Source: Malaya genurostris
Lineage: Eukaryota; Arthropoda; Insecta; Diptera; Culicidae
Direction of reading: 5' to 3'
Length of the DNA: 64,000 nucleotides
NCBI RefSeq assembly: GCF_030247185.1
Contig: NC_080571.1
Span: forward strand, 344,131,879-344,195,878
Numbering within the stretch: position 1 is the first letter of the stretch; each line of letters starts with the position of its first letter. The position numbers and the translations under genes were made by a program. The notes under the pieces are model-generated. The model made no database searches. It was not told where the DNA came from and was given only the letters and a program-made list of their open reading frames with translations. Positions 35,245 through 47,352 of this stretch are shown piece by piece.

Positions 35245-35580
35245 TTTCAGATCGAATATAGCCTCGAAAGAAGAGCAAGTGCGAAAAGCAATTGTGTGCA
35301 GTCGCAATGAAAATCCGGATCTGTCAGTAAAAAAACTTGCAGAAAAAAAAAACTTGATATTCCTGCTAGCACTGTCCATAACGTTCTTAAATCTTTCGAT
35401 ACACGTTTGACAGCAGCCAGGAATGCTGGGAGCGGAACAAAAAACGGATCACAGGAATTGCCAGAGAAGAGAGTGAATGAGTGAAGCGAGTATTGCAGAA
35501 GAGACCAGATCTTTCGACTAGAAAAATAGAACGGTTTTTCGTGCATGTTTTGTTTATATTAATAAGTTCGAAAATAACAT
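35245..35580 (+). pseudogene. Tc1-family transposase, DNA-binding fragment
   Basis: Reads EEQVRKAIVCSRNENPDLSV, then KKLAEKK, and after a frame change within the A-run at 35345-35352 continues DIPASTVHNVLKSFDTRLT. Another change leads to VLQKRPDLSTRKI. This is the two-HTH DNA-binding region of a Tc1/mariner transposase; the catalytic domain is missing. Confidence 0.6.
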
Positions 35581-35999
35581 CGAAAATCAAATTAGTCCTG
35601 CTTGCTGGCCGCATGGCCATCAAGTGGCTATCGAATAGAATAAGAGAAATAAAAGTTCAGCCTGTTTTTTAAAGGGCTGACTTGGAAAGTTCTAAATCTG
35701 TGCGATCTACCGAATTCCCTTTAGTGACAATTCCACTTTAACCGTTTCTACCGAAAGGTGAGTTGAGTATCAACCACGGGGAGTATTCGATTTTTTTCCC
35801 GGAATTGAGTGTAAAATCGTACTCCAATAGAAATTACAGTCATGATACCGGGCAAACAAAAAAAAGCAGCAACGAATTAGAGAATAATGACTCCAAAAAA
35901 AGAAGTTAAAGTGTCTCCATACTCACAAAGAAAAAAGAAGCTCAATGACGCCACGATAACGAAGTTTCCGATCCGAAGACAAAATCTAGAAACCTCATA

Positions 36000-36660
36000 C
36001 ACGTATTGAAAGCAATCTCTCATGCTTTCTCTAGCCTCGGTAAACCTTCCCTTCTCGTGATGGATCAAGAAGCTTCTTTCACGTCTACAACTCTTAAAGA
36101 ATTCCTGGAAGAAAATAATGTTGAATACCACTACACGAGTGTTGGACAATCCACTTCTAATGGCACTGTAGAAATTGTTCATAGAACATTGAGAGAGTTG
36201 CACAACATTTTGACCGATAAAGAATCTACGAAGGATCTAGCAGAAACAACTAAGATCAATCTCGCAGTATCAATTCATAACGACTTTATTCATTCTCAGA
36301 CCGGCTTAACGCCAAGAGAACTAGTTTTCGGATTCAAAAAACGAAGATACCATACCGGAAGATCTCGAAGAAAGAATCATGAGAAAAGAAACATTATTTA
36401 ACATATTCGCACTAAACTAAAACGATAAAAGCAAAAAGATTTAGAAAAAATTTACAAAAACAGAGAAAAGCCTGAACATTTCCGAGAGAACGACACGGTA
36501 TACGAAAGAAAACGCAATAAATTAAATCATCAAGAGATATAAAGTAAATAAAGTTGTAGATATTTGTTATCATCATAGACGAGAACGGAAGGAAAGTTCA
36601 CAAAACAAAATTGATGAGAAAAAGAAAAACATAGTAATCATCCAATATATTAATCACGTC
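36000..36660 (+). pseudogene. Gypsy integrase C-terminal fragment (same family as 19386-20045)
   Basis: GKPSLLVMDQEASF through SNGTVEIVHRTLRELHNIL matches the 19386-20045 fragment almost residue for residue. A frame change near 36345 breaks it. Decayed tail sequence continues to about 36630, ending in a basic KTKLMRKRKT-like stretch. Confidence 0.75.
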
Positions 36661-36679
36661 TATTTTTCTTTTCAGGAAA

Positions 36680-37110
36680 ATGGCACCCATGGGTTTCATC
36701 ATGCTTTACCACCTGCACATAATCGACCTAAACCATAATCCTGGCATGTTCGCTATCAAATTAGGGAAAGTATCTATTAAACAAGGTTACCACGGTTACT
36801 AATTCACGAATTCGAACTACACCAGTTTCATTCAATACTTAAGCAATATGAATCGATCACTGTTGAACTTCGACAGAATATAAAAGTAGAAGAACTGACA
36901 AAAATCCTAAGCTTAAAACATAAACAGGTTAGTGTGACTTTACAAAACCTAGGAGGCATAGTTAAATCAATTACCGGTAACCTTGACAACGAAGACCTTT
37001 TAGCATTGAACAACCAAATAAATACACTTAAACATTCAAATAATTTATTGATTACTACATCTACACAATGTTATATTTCACTTGGAAACCATCCGCTACC
37101 ATTTAGACAA
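36680..37110 (+). pseudogene. Env-like fragment following the integrase
   Basis: Resembles the env start at 20102 (HIIDLNHNPGMFAIKLGK against the related block there). It continues in broken frames to a TITGNLDNEDLL-type region, here VKSITGNLDNEDLLALNNQ. Truncated at the LTR that begins near 37116. Confidence 0.55.
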
Positions 37111-37115
37111 TATAT

Positions 37116-37266
37116 TAACCGAAGGACCATCGTTGCTAGCCGTCAAATCAGCAGTTTAGGGACAAAGACAGGGCTCTTCGATGTATCGAACATTTCACAC
37201 AAAAAATCAGTTCCAATTTAGACTTTTATGATTTTTTTCAAAAACCCTCTCAATATAATCTAAAAC
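37116..37266 (+). repeat. 5' LTR (short or partial) of a pol-less Gypsy
   Basis: The block aggaccatcgttgctagccg and about 30 more bases recurs at 39362 with few changes, giving an LTR-like pair around the gag/env body. It is followed directly by a primer-binding-like site (tggcgcagccgtgcggat, about 37272). Confidence 0.55.
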
Positions 37267-37270
37267 TTAA

Positions 37271-37289
37271 CTGGCGCAGCCGTGCGGAT
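37271..37289 (+). promoter_or_regulatory. Primer-binding-site-like sequence
   Basis: The sequence tggcgcagccgtgcggat stands immediately after the LTR-like block. It resembles the tggcgcagtcggtagga-type site that 17.6/297-group Gypsy elements use with tRNA-Ser. Confidence 0.5.
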
Positions 37290-37392
37290 TTTACCGAATA
37301 GTTTTTTGAACCGCAATCGAGTATTCACGAGCGAATAATATCGTGAATTTGTGTTCAAAAAAAATTCGCGAACCTAAAAGTCCCACCCGCGA

Positions 37393-37960
37393 GTGAAAAT
37401 CGCAATCCAGAACTTATCTAAGATCACGAACGAAATTCAAAAAGTGAATAAGAAACAAAAAGTGAATAATTTAATAAAGTTTACAATGGAATACCAAAAC
37501 CAAATTGGCGAGCTGAGTCGTCTGTTGAACGGAAAATACGAGCAAATCGCACAGCTTCAAGTGGAGCGCTGCTACGCATAACCAAGTACTGCGTGTAGAG
37601 GAAATATTAAAATCCCTCCAAACGCCACAAATCATCAGAGATTTTCTATCGTTTGATGGCAACCCCATAAAATTACACACATTTTTAAAGTCAATAAATC
37701 AATTGCTACCGATCATTATTTCACTTCTAATCAATTTACTAAACCTGAACACGGTAAACGAACAGGTAAAGTTAGCTACAATCAAACTATATCAGGATAT
37801 GGGCCTCAAAGTTTTCTTAGGGGGATTAAAAGAGCCCTTAGGACCGATCATAGGAGCAGAAATACCCCCAACACTAAAAGACGCTCTAAGACTTTGTACA
37901 GAAGAAGCAAATTATCACCATGAAAGAAACCAAACAAGCAGAACCAATTAATAATACCAC
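37393..37960 (+). pseudogene. Gypsy gag with deletions (17.6/297-like)
   Basis: Contains MEYQNQIGELSRLLNGKYEQ and, in another frame after a stop, RDFLSFDGNPIKLHTFLKSI, the F-x-G-x-p-x-x-L-x-x-F block typical of this gag group. ALRLCTEEANYHHERNQ follows. The capsid core is shortened, and the frame then runs straight into env-like sequence with no pol between them. Confidence 0.65.
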
Positions 37961-39356
37961 CTTCATAATCCTCAATCCATCGCATGCACAATCCATCCAG
38001 ATTCATGACATTACGAACAACGCAGGAGCGTTGCTTCTTAAAAAGGGGGATGGACGAGTAATTGCAGGATACGACAGATTATTGCCTGTGATCGATTTCT
38101 CGCAACTTGAAATTTCAATATCTATTTTAGAAAATTTAATTAATCAAACTAAGAATTCTTCATGCAGTTTATCAGATATTCTTGAAATGAAACTCAGAGA
38201 AGTAAAATTCATTTATAGCACACTAAATTTGCAATCAAACAGATACAGGAGGTCTATCGACTTATTAAAAAGTACAATCAAATTCATAACAGGTTATCTC
38301 GACGCAGCAGATCTGAAAATTATCAGTAATAATTTAGATGAATTGCAAAAAACTGGTAAAAACCGACGATTACACTCTGTCAGAGAACCAGAAAATATCA
38401 ATAGCTTTTCAAATAGACACATTCCTAGAGAATCCAAAAGCAATAGAATATGCAATTGTGTTATCAAAATTAAATATCGTCAGTGAATTCCTACTTACAC
38501 CAAAAGAAATACAAATCATTGTTCAAGAATTCATAGATCAGGGCATAGAAATTCAACACTTCGAAGACGCTAGCAACTACTTAACAGACTACAACCGATA
38601 TCCTACGAGAAAGTTATTATTGAACCGTTATCCCGTAATAACCACTCAGTGAAGCTGACACATAACACCGTTTTGATAAACCCAAAGCAGGTACTAGCTA
38701 TTACATCACAATGTCGAGAAGCCAACCAAATTACGATCTGTGAAAGGAGTCAACTAATGGACATCAGCAACAATGCACGCGAAGCTCCACTACTAAGAGG
38801 GCAGCCTGGGCAATGCCCGGTATCAGAAAAACCACCATATATTCATTACAAAAACGATAGCCGATAGACGGTAGACGTAATCATTAATAGCATTCAAACC
38901 AGAAACGTTGAAAGGAACTCATCTAGTTGCGTTTCACAACTGTTCGTTATTCATCAATAACGAGCTTTTTGAGAATTACGAACTACGGTTTTATCCACCA
39001 TCAATTCTTCCGCTGCAACTAACAAAAATCGAAACGTAAACGTAAACCTTTCCGAACTACATAATATCCTTTTGAAAAACAGACAACTCATGAAAACTAT
39101 AGAATTCAAATACCGAATCGGATTCATATCATTCGGCACCGTCATCATTCTCACGCTCATACTTTTGGCCATCGGCATCTTCAAACACTGGAAATTTACA
39201 AAAACAGGAAATTGCTCGGGACGAGCAATACTTATGGGGGAAGCAGTTAAACGCGATACTCCCCAACCGAACTTACCCGGACAACCGATAGAAGTTCGCA
39301 GCAATACAGCGAAGTCAGCAACACCGAAGTGGAACGCCAATGAACGCAACCCACCG
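37961..39356 (+). pseudogene. Errantivirus-type env, frameshifted, with membrane anchor
   Basis: The first frame (to 38486) has a furin-like site (NRYRRS, about 38240-38255), then IDLLKSTIKFITGYLDAADL, matching the fusion-subunit start of insect errantivirus env. Frame changes follow at about 38340-38480 and near 38650. The last frame (39072-39359) has one strong transmembrane segment (about FISFGTVIILTLILLAIGIF) and a short cytoplasmic tail. The order of parts is that of a complete env, but the breaks make it inactive as read. Confidence 0.65.
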
Positions 39357-39425
39357 TGACCGGAGGACCATCGTTGCTAGCCGTCAAATCAGTAGTTTAG
39401 TGACAAGAACAGTCGTCGCGGAAGA
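39357..39425 (+). repeat. 3' LTR remnant
   Basis: Second copy of the aggaccatcgttgctagccg block, immediately after the env stop. It diverges from the 37116 copy at about 39412. Confidence 0.5.
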
Positions 39426-39489
39426 AGGAAGGATGTCGGTAACTTAGCCAAGCTGCCTAAGAGAACGAGAGTGGTGTGGTCGAAGGCGT

Positions 39490-40316
39490 ATAAAGTGAGT
39501 GTGTACAGTGCCTAACGAATTGTCATCGCCGTTTCAGTGACAGTTGTTCTTGGTTTCGTATTATTCACGCTCGAAAATGTCTGTTAATGTGCCCAAATCT
39601 CGCCATTTGTGGGAAGTTTTACTTTTCTGTTACAATTCGAAAAAAAAATGCAACTGAAGCGCATCGAATGCTCTCAGAAACTTACGGTGATGCTGCTCTG
39701 AGTAAAAGAACGTGTCGGGAGTGGTTTCCACGTTTTAAAAATGGTGATTTCGATGTCGAAGACAAACATGATGGTGGAAGAGAAAAAACCTTCAAAAAAG
39801 AAAAACAATTTACTACGACCTTTAAAAAACCGGGTGAAACCATCACAGGGGATCGCTACCGAACGCAACTGATGCGCCTTAGTCGCGCGCTTAAAGAAAA
39901 GCGGCCACAGTATCAAGAGCGACATGACAAAGTCGTCCTCCAACACGACAATGCTCGGCCTCACATCGCAAAAGTGCTCAAAAAGTACCTGTAAACACTG
40001 AAATGGGAAGTCTTGCCCCACCCGCCGTATTCCCCAGATGTCGCCCCTTATGACTTCCACCTATTCCGTTCGATGGCACACGGCCTGGCAGATCAAAAAT
40101 TTTCAATCCTTCGAAGAGTTGGAAAAATGGATTGCTTCATGGACAGCGTCAAAAAAGGACTCCTTTTTTCGAGCCGGGATCCGAAAATTTCCGGAAAGAT
40201 GGGAGAAGTTGTCGCTAGCGACGGACAACACTTTGAATAATACATCTGTAAGCACTTTTTCGCAATAAAGTTTTAAATTTTGGAAAAAAACGGCGGAAGC
40301 AAAGTTGTACACTTAA
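39490..40316 (+). mobile_element. Internally deleted mariner (DD34D group)
   Basis: Transposase pieces include MLSETYGDAALSKRTCREWF with the GRED/VEDK-like hinge region. A deleted middle follows, then VVLQHDNARPHIAK (second catalytic Asp) and YSPDVAPYDFHLF (third Asp). The right end has ttgtacactta followed by a; the left end gtgtac near 39500 pairs only loosely, so boundaries are approximate. The first catalytic Asp region is missing and stops are present. Confidence 0.75.
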
Positions 40317-41994
40317 TAAAACGGTGAAGATTGTAAATTTTCCAAATACGAATGTTGCGAACAGGGCGGGACACGTATTGAATTCTGATAGCAGATCTAT
40401 ACTCGATGTTTCAGTTGGGTGTTGATCAGCTTCAACTGTATAATTTTATTTTATTATTGAAATCAATGCTACATCATTGTACCTACAATTTTGAGTATTT
40501 TATCTTGCCTTGGCGCTTTGGTTTCAAACCGATAATATAAACACTCTCAAACTCAATTTGCTGGTAATGTTTCTAACGATATGTTCCTGATTCAATCAAA
40601 GGAGAAAGTATAATGAGAAATATTTGCTAGTGTGATTCGTATAATATAAACTGTCACCGTTCACAACCTTTTGGCGCTACTCCATTTCTAGGGTGACCAA
40701 AAGCGATTATTGTGACAACAACGAAAGAAAAACAATTCCGATCACTCGAAGAGTTTACGAGAAACCATTCGAAAACATATTCATAGACGAGATAAATTTG
40801 ACAAAACAAAAAAACAATTTAAACCGCCAAAGATAACATAAAAGTTTCGGCCGATGGTCACAATGCAAAGTTGAAAACTATGTGTTCTGATGAATGAAAA
40901 AAAAAATCAATCAACCAATGACCCTTGTTAAAGGCAAGGTGAAGCCCTCTCCTTATGGACGCCACTACAGACTAGTAGGGGCAGACCGGGGCTAGTTGAC
41001 TGAAGGGGCAAGTTGGCCGAGTGACTTTTATGAAAAGCCTACTATGCGCAAAGGCGACATCTATTGTGATTTTGTTGGAGTATTAGGCCACCCATGTACC
41101 GACGTAACTTAAGGTGTTTTTGTGTTGTCGTCCCTGTGTTAATTCTTTTTTTTTCGACGCTTTTGAGTAAATTTAGGTTTTTTTGTAAATTTATGTTGTA
41201 TTCATAGTTAATTAATCTTACTATTCGCTCGGTATTATTATTCCCTCATACATATTACTTACAACGAGTTACTACGGTTTTCTTATGAGGAGTGATATCT
41301 GCTCGATCCTCTCTCGCTTTTTTTTCTCTCCTCTCATGATTCCAATTGAGCTATCTTAGTAGACCGGTCGCTAACGAAAGCGACTCGTCCTCTTCTCATT
41401 CTGGACCATTGAAAGCGAAGAAAGTGTAAGTAACTGACTCTTCTCCGAAGGTCGGTCTGACTACCGACACTAGATAGAAAATTTAAAACTTCATAATAAG
41501 AAAAATATATTATATAGTATGATATAGCGTTTTTTGCTACACTTTTAAACATATCGTTTTCAGATTGATTTGCGCAGAAAATGAGGACGTACCAGCTGAC
41601 CTATTGCAGCTTTTTTTCCTGAAAAAATTAAAATCAGAACAGTTGCAAATTATTCTAATAGACCAATGTGAGCATTGTCGTGATATTGTTTAAAAGCCAA
41701 ACTGGTTTCAGAGTCTCTGACGTGTGCCTCTTCAATCCTGAAATTTTTCTTCCTGAGGAATTCCTGGCAGATTTGTAACAGATCAACCCTACAGTTTGAA
41801 AATCAGATAGACAAAACCATCACGGACGACGAGCAAGTCAAGGCATTAAAACCTAAGACAGACCCTTCTTCTACATTTTCAGACTTTTCCTATGGATAAA
41901 GACGAGAACCACCGACATACAAATACACGACTTGACCAAGAATCCTTAGCAATAATTTTATAAGAATGATTGATTTAGGCCTCATTCACGAAGC
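40317..41994. other. Gene-less stretch with a low-copy repeat motif
   Basis: Contains a block near 40978 (ggggcagaccggggctagtt) that looks like a dispersed non-coding repeat. Otherwise no gene, RNA or repeat boundary is supported. Confidence 0.35.
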
Positions 41995-42480
41995 TATAGA
42001 GCGACTAAATTATCCAGTTCAGAAACAGAACAGTTGATGAGCTCACTGTTAAATTGTAAAATAGAAATGCTAAACTCTTGCTTCCGGAAGTTGCTACCCC
42101 AGTCAAGAACTAAAAGATGGGAAACACTAGGTAAGATTTGGAAGTACGTGTCTCGCAGTACCTCAAATTTACTGATAGATCAGAATAATAAACAAATCAC
42201 AACTAACAATGTCTTTAAAAACAGAATCAATAATTTATTAAACAATGATGTAATCACACTCAAAAAATTTGACCTAATAGCTAAAGAAACACGCTGTTCA
42301 ACATTGATGAGCTCATTAAACAGTTAGAATCCATAGAAGAAGCTATAGATTTGGCCAGGCAAAGTATTCCTAGCATTAGTTCCCACGAGATGAAGACAGC
42401 CCAGTAGATCTTCCTTCGAAGCGGACTAGAAACAACAATGGTAGAGAAATGTTCTGGACATCTCAGGCGTCTAGGTTATG
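41995..42480 (+). pseudogene. Env-like fragment of another Gypsy/errantivirus element
   Basis: RTKRWETLGKIWKYVSRSTS has a furin-type site followed by the hydrophobic/aromatic start of an F-like fusion subunit. Then comes an Asn-rich helical region, and after a frame change a second helix (KQLESIEEAIDLARQSIPS). No membrane anchor was found. Confidence 0.5.
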
Positions 42481-42990
42481 CCCGTCCAAGAACTAATTTT
42501 ACTACTAATTTCCCATATAATCAGTCGGAGATTGCCCTAACGTAAGAGGGTCAGTAGTAAATGACGAAACACACATCCAATTACTACAGATCAGTGAGTC
42601 TACTACAGTCCAAGTATACCAATGTAAGCTATAAGTTGTGTTACGACAAGAAAATTTGAAGGTGTCTTAGTTAGCAGTTTTACATTATAATTAATGCCGA
42701 GTGCTTGTAGTAGTTAGTTACTATCCGTTACTCGAGTATCATTAAAAAGCAAACATTGATAATCCGAACCTTTACTCAGCTCGACGGATTATCGAGAGCT
42801 AAGTAAAAAAAAAATTAAGATATTTTTTTCTCTTCTCGTCAAACTCGACGGCATAGCGAATGTTAGATAGAAACTACAAAATTCAGTTTTCACATCTCGT
42901 TCAAGTCAGTCGATAAAACAAACCTGCTCACGTTCGGGACGGCAGAAACCAAGTACAGTATTGTGTAGTGAACAGTAGAACGATTTCGAA

Positions 42991-43190
42991 ATGAGTGAAC
43001 CAAATGAACAAAAGCCACTACGAAAGAATACAATTATTGTTGACTTCAGGCAGTGCAAAATTCGTCCTTCGATGCGAAAATTTGAAGGTTTGCTCATGAA
43101 ACAAAAGCATCTTGATCTAAGAATTTGAAAACCATTCAATTCGCTAAAAACAATAAAATAAAAGTATGCGAAATATACCAAACCATCGCA
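42991..43190 (+). pseudogene. Retroelement gag/ORF1-like fragment
   Basis: MSEPNEQKPLRKNTIIVDFR opens a frame that ends after about 45 residues. The adjacent frame continues IQFAKNNKIKVCEIYQ. The pairing of a short IIVDF strand with a later IQFxxN strand resembles ORF1/gag-like proteins of insect retroelements. Weak evidence. Confidence 0.3.
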
Positions 43191-43369
43191 CTCTGCGTTA
43201 TGGCACTAGTGGCAGTAGGGTATGTGCTGGCTGGCCCGAGCGGCAATCAAATTGCACAGTGAGCAAACTCAGCGCGTGGTCGAACGAACCGTGAGACTCT
43301 CGGCGCTGCAAGTTTAGGAGACGTGTGTTACTTTAGCATCGGGGAAAAAAATATCATGGCAACGAGAAG

Positions 43370-43966
43370 AAACTACAACGAAGAACTAGTGAAGCAGTGT
43401 ACATACTTCATGGACCAAATCACAAAGACCTTACAGATGTATTGAAAGATAAACTTGAAACTGCAGAAAAAATTCACAAAACCTTATATCCAAATAAAAA
43501 CAACAGAAGTAAACGTAAAGTTCTTTTTCTTCCACGTCCTGAGTATAGTGTGTGTGCCCGACAAGATGACGTATACGTGTTATCTCGTACCGACTTCGGT
43601 CGATAGGATGGGTGACACCATCGATCATCTATACCATCAGCTATTGGTGGGTGCTGGCTGGGAGGATCGCTCTCGGCGAGTACCGCTCTGTGTCCAGCAA
43701 GGAACTGCTACTGGAGGTAGAATCTAATTGCGTCTAAACAAAAGCGCAAAGAATTGTATGATAAAAGCTCCAATGAATGGCAACCAATGTGGGGAGACTT
43801 AGTGCTAGTAGAAGCCAATCCCACAGGCGCAGGACAAAAGTTACAATCACTTTGGAGAGGACCGTATGAAGCAGTCGCTCTTCCTAGTGAGCAAACAACA
43901 ACTATAAAAAATGGGAATAGACTAGAAAAGGTTCACAATAACCGATTGAAAAGGTATACGGATTGA
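43370..43966 (+). pseudogene. Gypsy integrase C-terminus with GPY/F domain
   Basis: The first part (HGPNHKDLTDVLKDKLETAE) and the last part (43754-43966) are in different frames. The last part is a clear GPY/F domain: WGDLVLVEANPTG, LWRGPYEAVALPSEQ, and the end HNNRLKRYTD. This domain binds DNA or chromatin at the integrase C-terminus in Gypsy elements. The catalytic core is missing. Confidence 0.75.
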
Positions 43967-43969
43967 GAA

Positions 43970-46900
43970 ACTGAATCTCACGACAGAATATTGAGATAAT
44001 TAAGAAATGATCCAAGAAACATTAGAAAAGAAATAAAAAGATTCAAAATGTATACAAAGTAATACACGAAAATAAACATATTGTATTAAGAGTTTCATCG
44101 GAAAACTAAATAAAAAGGAAATAATATTAAAAATATAAGGGAAACTGAAATCCTGAGAGTAATCGAAATAAAGAAAAATAGGATACAGTTATAACAGAAA
44201 TTAACAGCAAACATCATACAATGATACGTTGACATAGGATTTTAACGAAAAATTTAAAACCACAGTGTAAGGAAAACAATGGATAAGATAAAAATATGAA
44301 GTATACGAGGTCTGTTCAAAAAGTTCCCGGAATTTTTTAATTACGCGCGTCTGGAGAGTCCGGTGGTCAAAATTTTTTTTATTGTGTTGGTACATATGTC
44401 CCTAATGTATGGTGAAATTTTCAGCTGTATTAATTGTTTACATTCTGTCTTGTAGCGGCTGGTGTAGACGTGTTTTTTGAGCTCGGCGATTTTTGTTAGT
44501 GGAAGAATTGAAGAGTCAAAGAATTTGTATTAAATTTTGCGTGAAAAATGAAATAAAGTGTAACCAAGTGTGCGAAATGTTACAGAGAGCCTACGGTGAG
44601 TCTGCTATGAAAAAACAAGTGTTTACGAGTGGTATAAGCGTTTCCAAGATGGCCGCGAAGACGTTGAAGACGACGAACGCTCCGGTCGACCCAGCACGTC
44701 AATAATCGATGAAATTTGTGAGAAAAGTGGAAAAATGATTATGGATGATCGCCGAATCACTATTAGAGAAGTTGCGGATGAAGTTGGCATATCAGTTGGC
44801 TCATGCCATCATATTTTTTCAAATGTTTTGGGCATGAAACGAGTGGCAGCAAAATTCGTTCCAAAACTGCTGAATTTTGATCAAAAAAATAAACGCATTA
44901 CCATCGCTTAATCATGCCCCAACCTCCTTATTCCCCAGATATCGCTCCGTATGATTTTTTCCTGTTCCCAAAGTTGAAGAGACCCATGAAAGGACAGCGT
45001 TTTTCATCGATTGAAGAGATAAAGGCAGAATCGCTGAGAGTGCTACAGAGCATTACAAAAAGTGACTATCAGGGGTGTTTCGAAGACTGGAAAAAACGCT
45101 GGCATAAGTGTATTATATCTAGGGGGGGGGATTACTTTGAAGGGGACCATATAGATGTAGACGAATAAATAAATATTTTTTTAGAAAAATGAGAATTCCG
45201 GGTACTTTTTGAACAGACCTTGTATACCAAGAAAGGAGGAAAAACAACGAAATATGTAAGATGAAAGTCGAAATGAATCAATGCGAACACGAGAAAAAAA
45301 AAACATGAGGATATTAAAACTGTTAATAGGGTAATAAGAGGGGGTCAATAAGAAATAAAAATTTTACTTATGCAATGAAACGAACACAATGAAAACAAAT
45401 GGACACCAAACGAAGAAAGAAAAATAAGGTGAAACTAATGATTATAAACTGATGATGATAAAGATACATCAGAGGGACAATAAAGCAATAGGTTACATTG
45501 TCAAAGAAGATATATAATGGGGGGAAAACATATGAAGAAGAAAAAAGAGAGAGTATACTTAAAGAAACTCAAACATATAGTTGAAGTAATACAAAGTGGA
45601 AATAAACTATGGGAAAATATGGGATTCTAATGATCCTAGACGAGTCAACCAATCAAGAAAATTCAATTATATTATAAACATGGGAATCATGTCATACACA
45701 GCAATACCGTGCTGGTCAGAAGAAAAAAATGTTAAATTCAAGATGAAGATTATAGATGTGAGAAAAATGTGTCTTTGGGAGGAAGCTATAATGCTACAAA
45801 TTGAAATGAACTGGGGAAAAGTTACAATGCGTTTAGAAAAAAAGAGAGTACATTACTCAAGAGAGGTAAACATAATGGCATGGAATACGGAATTAATGTA
45901 TAAACAAGGAAAATTTCTATGGGGAAATAAGATGGTTTATCATTGAATAACATAAAACTAACACTGAAAACATACTAAAACAAATGTACTTCGAACTAAA
46001 AAGAAAATAGTGATTAGATATGACGGATACGACAAGAAATGATAAGACACAAGCGGACGACTATCAAAATGACGCTGGCCAGCACATAATTTCTATCTAA
46101 TGTATGCATTTATACAATGATCTTAGTATGAGTGATCAAGTGTGTGTGGACAAGGGGATCGCGACCCCGGAATGAAAAAAAACAAGATGCGTACTAGATT
46201 AATGAATTGAGGATTTCTAATGGGCACATTACGCACTCAAATTAAGATGTCGAAAAGATACAGATACGACAATATAGACATGTAAAAGTTACGAAAACAC
46301 AATGAAAGAAAGATACAAAAAAATAATTCAAATATTATATACCAAAGAATTCATGGGGGATTAAAAAAACAATACATATATATGAAAACTCTGTCACTAA
46401 CAAACTAATAATAATGGAATCCTCAAGAAACAGAGAGATAGGAATTGGCAGCATAAAGGGGAGTAGTTCGGAAACTAAACATAACAAGACAAAAAAAATA
46501 TATGTTTGATTGAAGACAACACATTCAGAACGGAATTAGATTCTAAGTTACTTTATAGGTTCCGGTTATTATTGGAAAAATATTAAAGTCCAGATTTGAG
46601 TTTATTTTTAGAAAGGAAAAACAGGAAGAGAAGCTGCGAGAAAATCAAAGTTTATTAATACGTGGAAAACTAAAAACACTACGAAGAAAACAACCACGAA
46701 ATCAAATGAAGTACATAAAAGCTGCTAGGAGCCTCAACACATGACACAACACAACAAGAAATAACACAACAGCCCCAACGAGAAGCCATGATGAGAAGCA
46801 ACAATACAGAATACCAATACATGACTAATCAACGAAGAAGCTTCATCACATATATTTTTACGGAACTATTATTACTACTGGCAGTAATCCCAATGCTGAA

Positions 46901-47345
46901 AATGATGCCCAAAACGCAAAGAAGTCAATGATCAATTTTCAACTATGCCCAATGAAGCGAGTACATAAACAACGAGAAGCCCTAATACGTATCACCAACA
47001 CAGAAGATCGAGCTATTAGGCACGAAAACGACACGGAACCCAGAGTCCGAGACTAGCAACCGTTCGATCACCCCCACAGATAAAGTAACAATAGAAGCAT
47101 ACCATGGAACATGATGGCGTCAGAGGAGAACACACACACGAGGACCATCGTAAGGTTAGGGAATTTAATTTGCGTATAGCCAAAAACGAAAACAAAACCA
47201 AAAAGGAAAAAAAAACATGTATAAACAAGTTCGGCAATAGTAATTAGAAACACAGAAATTTGTGATTCAGCTACAAACCTCAATGTTATAAGCCGGCACA
47301 TTCGACTTGATGTCTACCCTTCAGGTAACATCAAGCTCAGTAAGT
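43970..47345 (+). other. Long A-rich 3' region of a Gypsy element
   Basis: Between the integrase end and the polypurine tract lies about 3.4 kb, of which 917 bp is a nested mariner. The plus strand is strongly enriched in A and G, with long a-rich runs. The only sizeable frame (45596-45946) has no recognisable domain. It looks like a long 3' untranslated region or a completely eroded env gene. Confidence 0.5.
44306..45222 (+). mobile_element. Internally deleted mariner, 917 bp
   Basis: Flanked by TA. Ends are cgaggtctgttcaaaaagtt and (inverted) caaggtctgttcaaaaagta. The N-terminal DNA-binding region is visible in broken frames (VTITIREVADEVGIS-type block, here RRITIREVADEVGIS). The C-terminal part has YSPDIAPYDFFLFPKL with the third Asp. 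The first two Asp are deleted. A poly-G run at 45123 is also present. Confidence 0.88.
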
Positions 47346-47352
47346 AGGGGGG
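47340..47352 (+). promoter_or_regulatory. Polypurine-tract-like site
   Basis: The run aagtaggggggca directly precedes a tg-starting LTR-like block. This is the expected place for plus-strand priming in an LTR element. Confidence 0.55.

Noticed and set aside
45596..45946. 116-residue ORF as an env or host gene
   Set aside because: Lys/Met-rich composition follows from the A-rich strand; no signal peptide, furin-like site or membrane anchor is seen.
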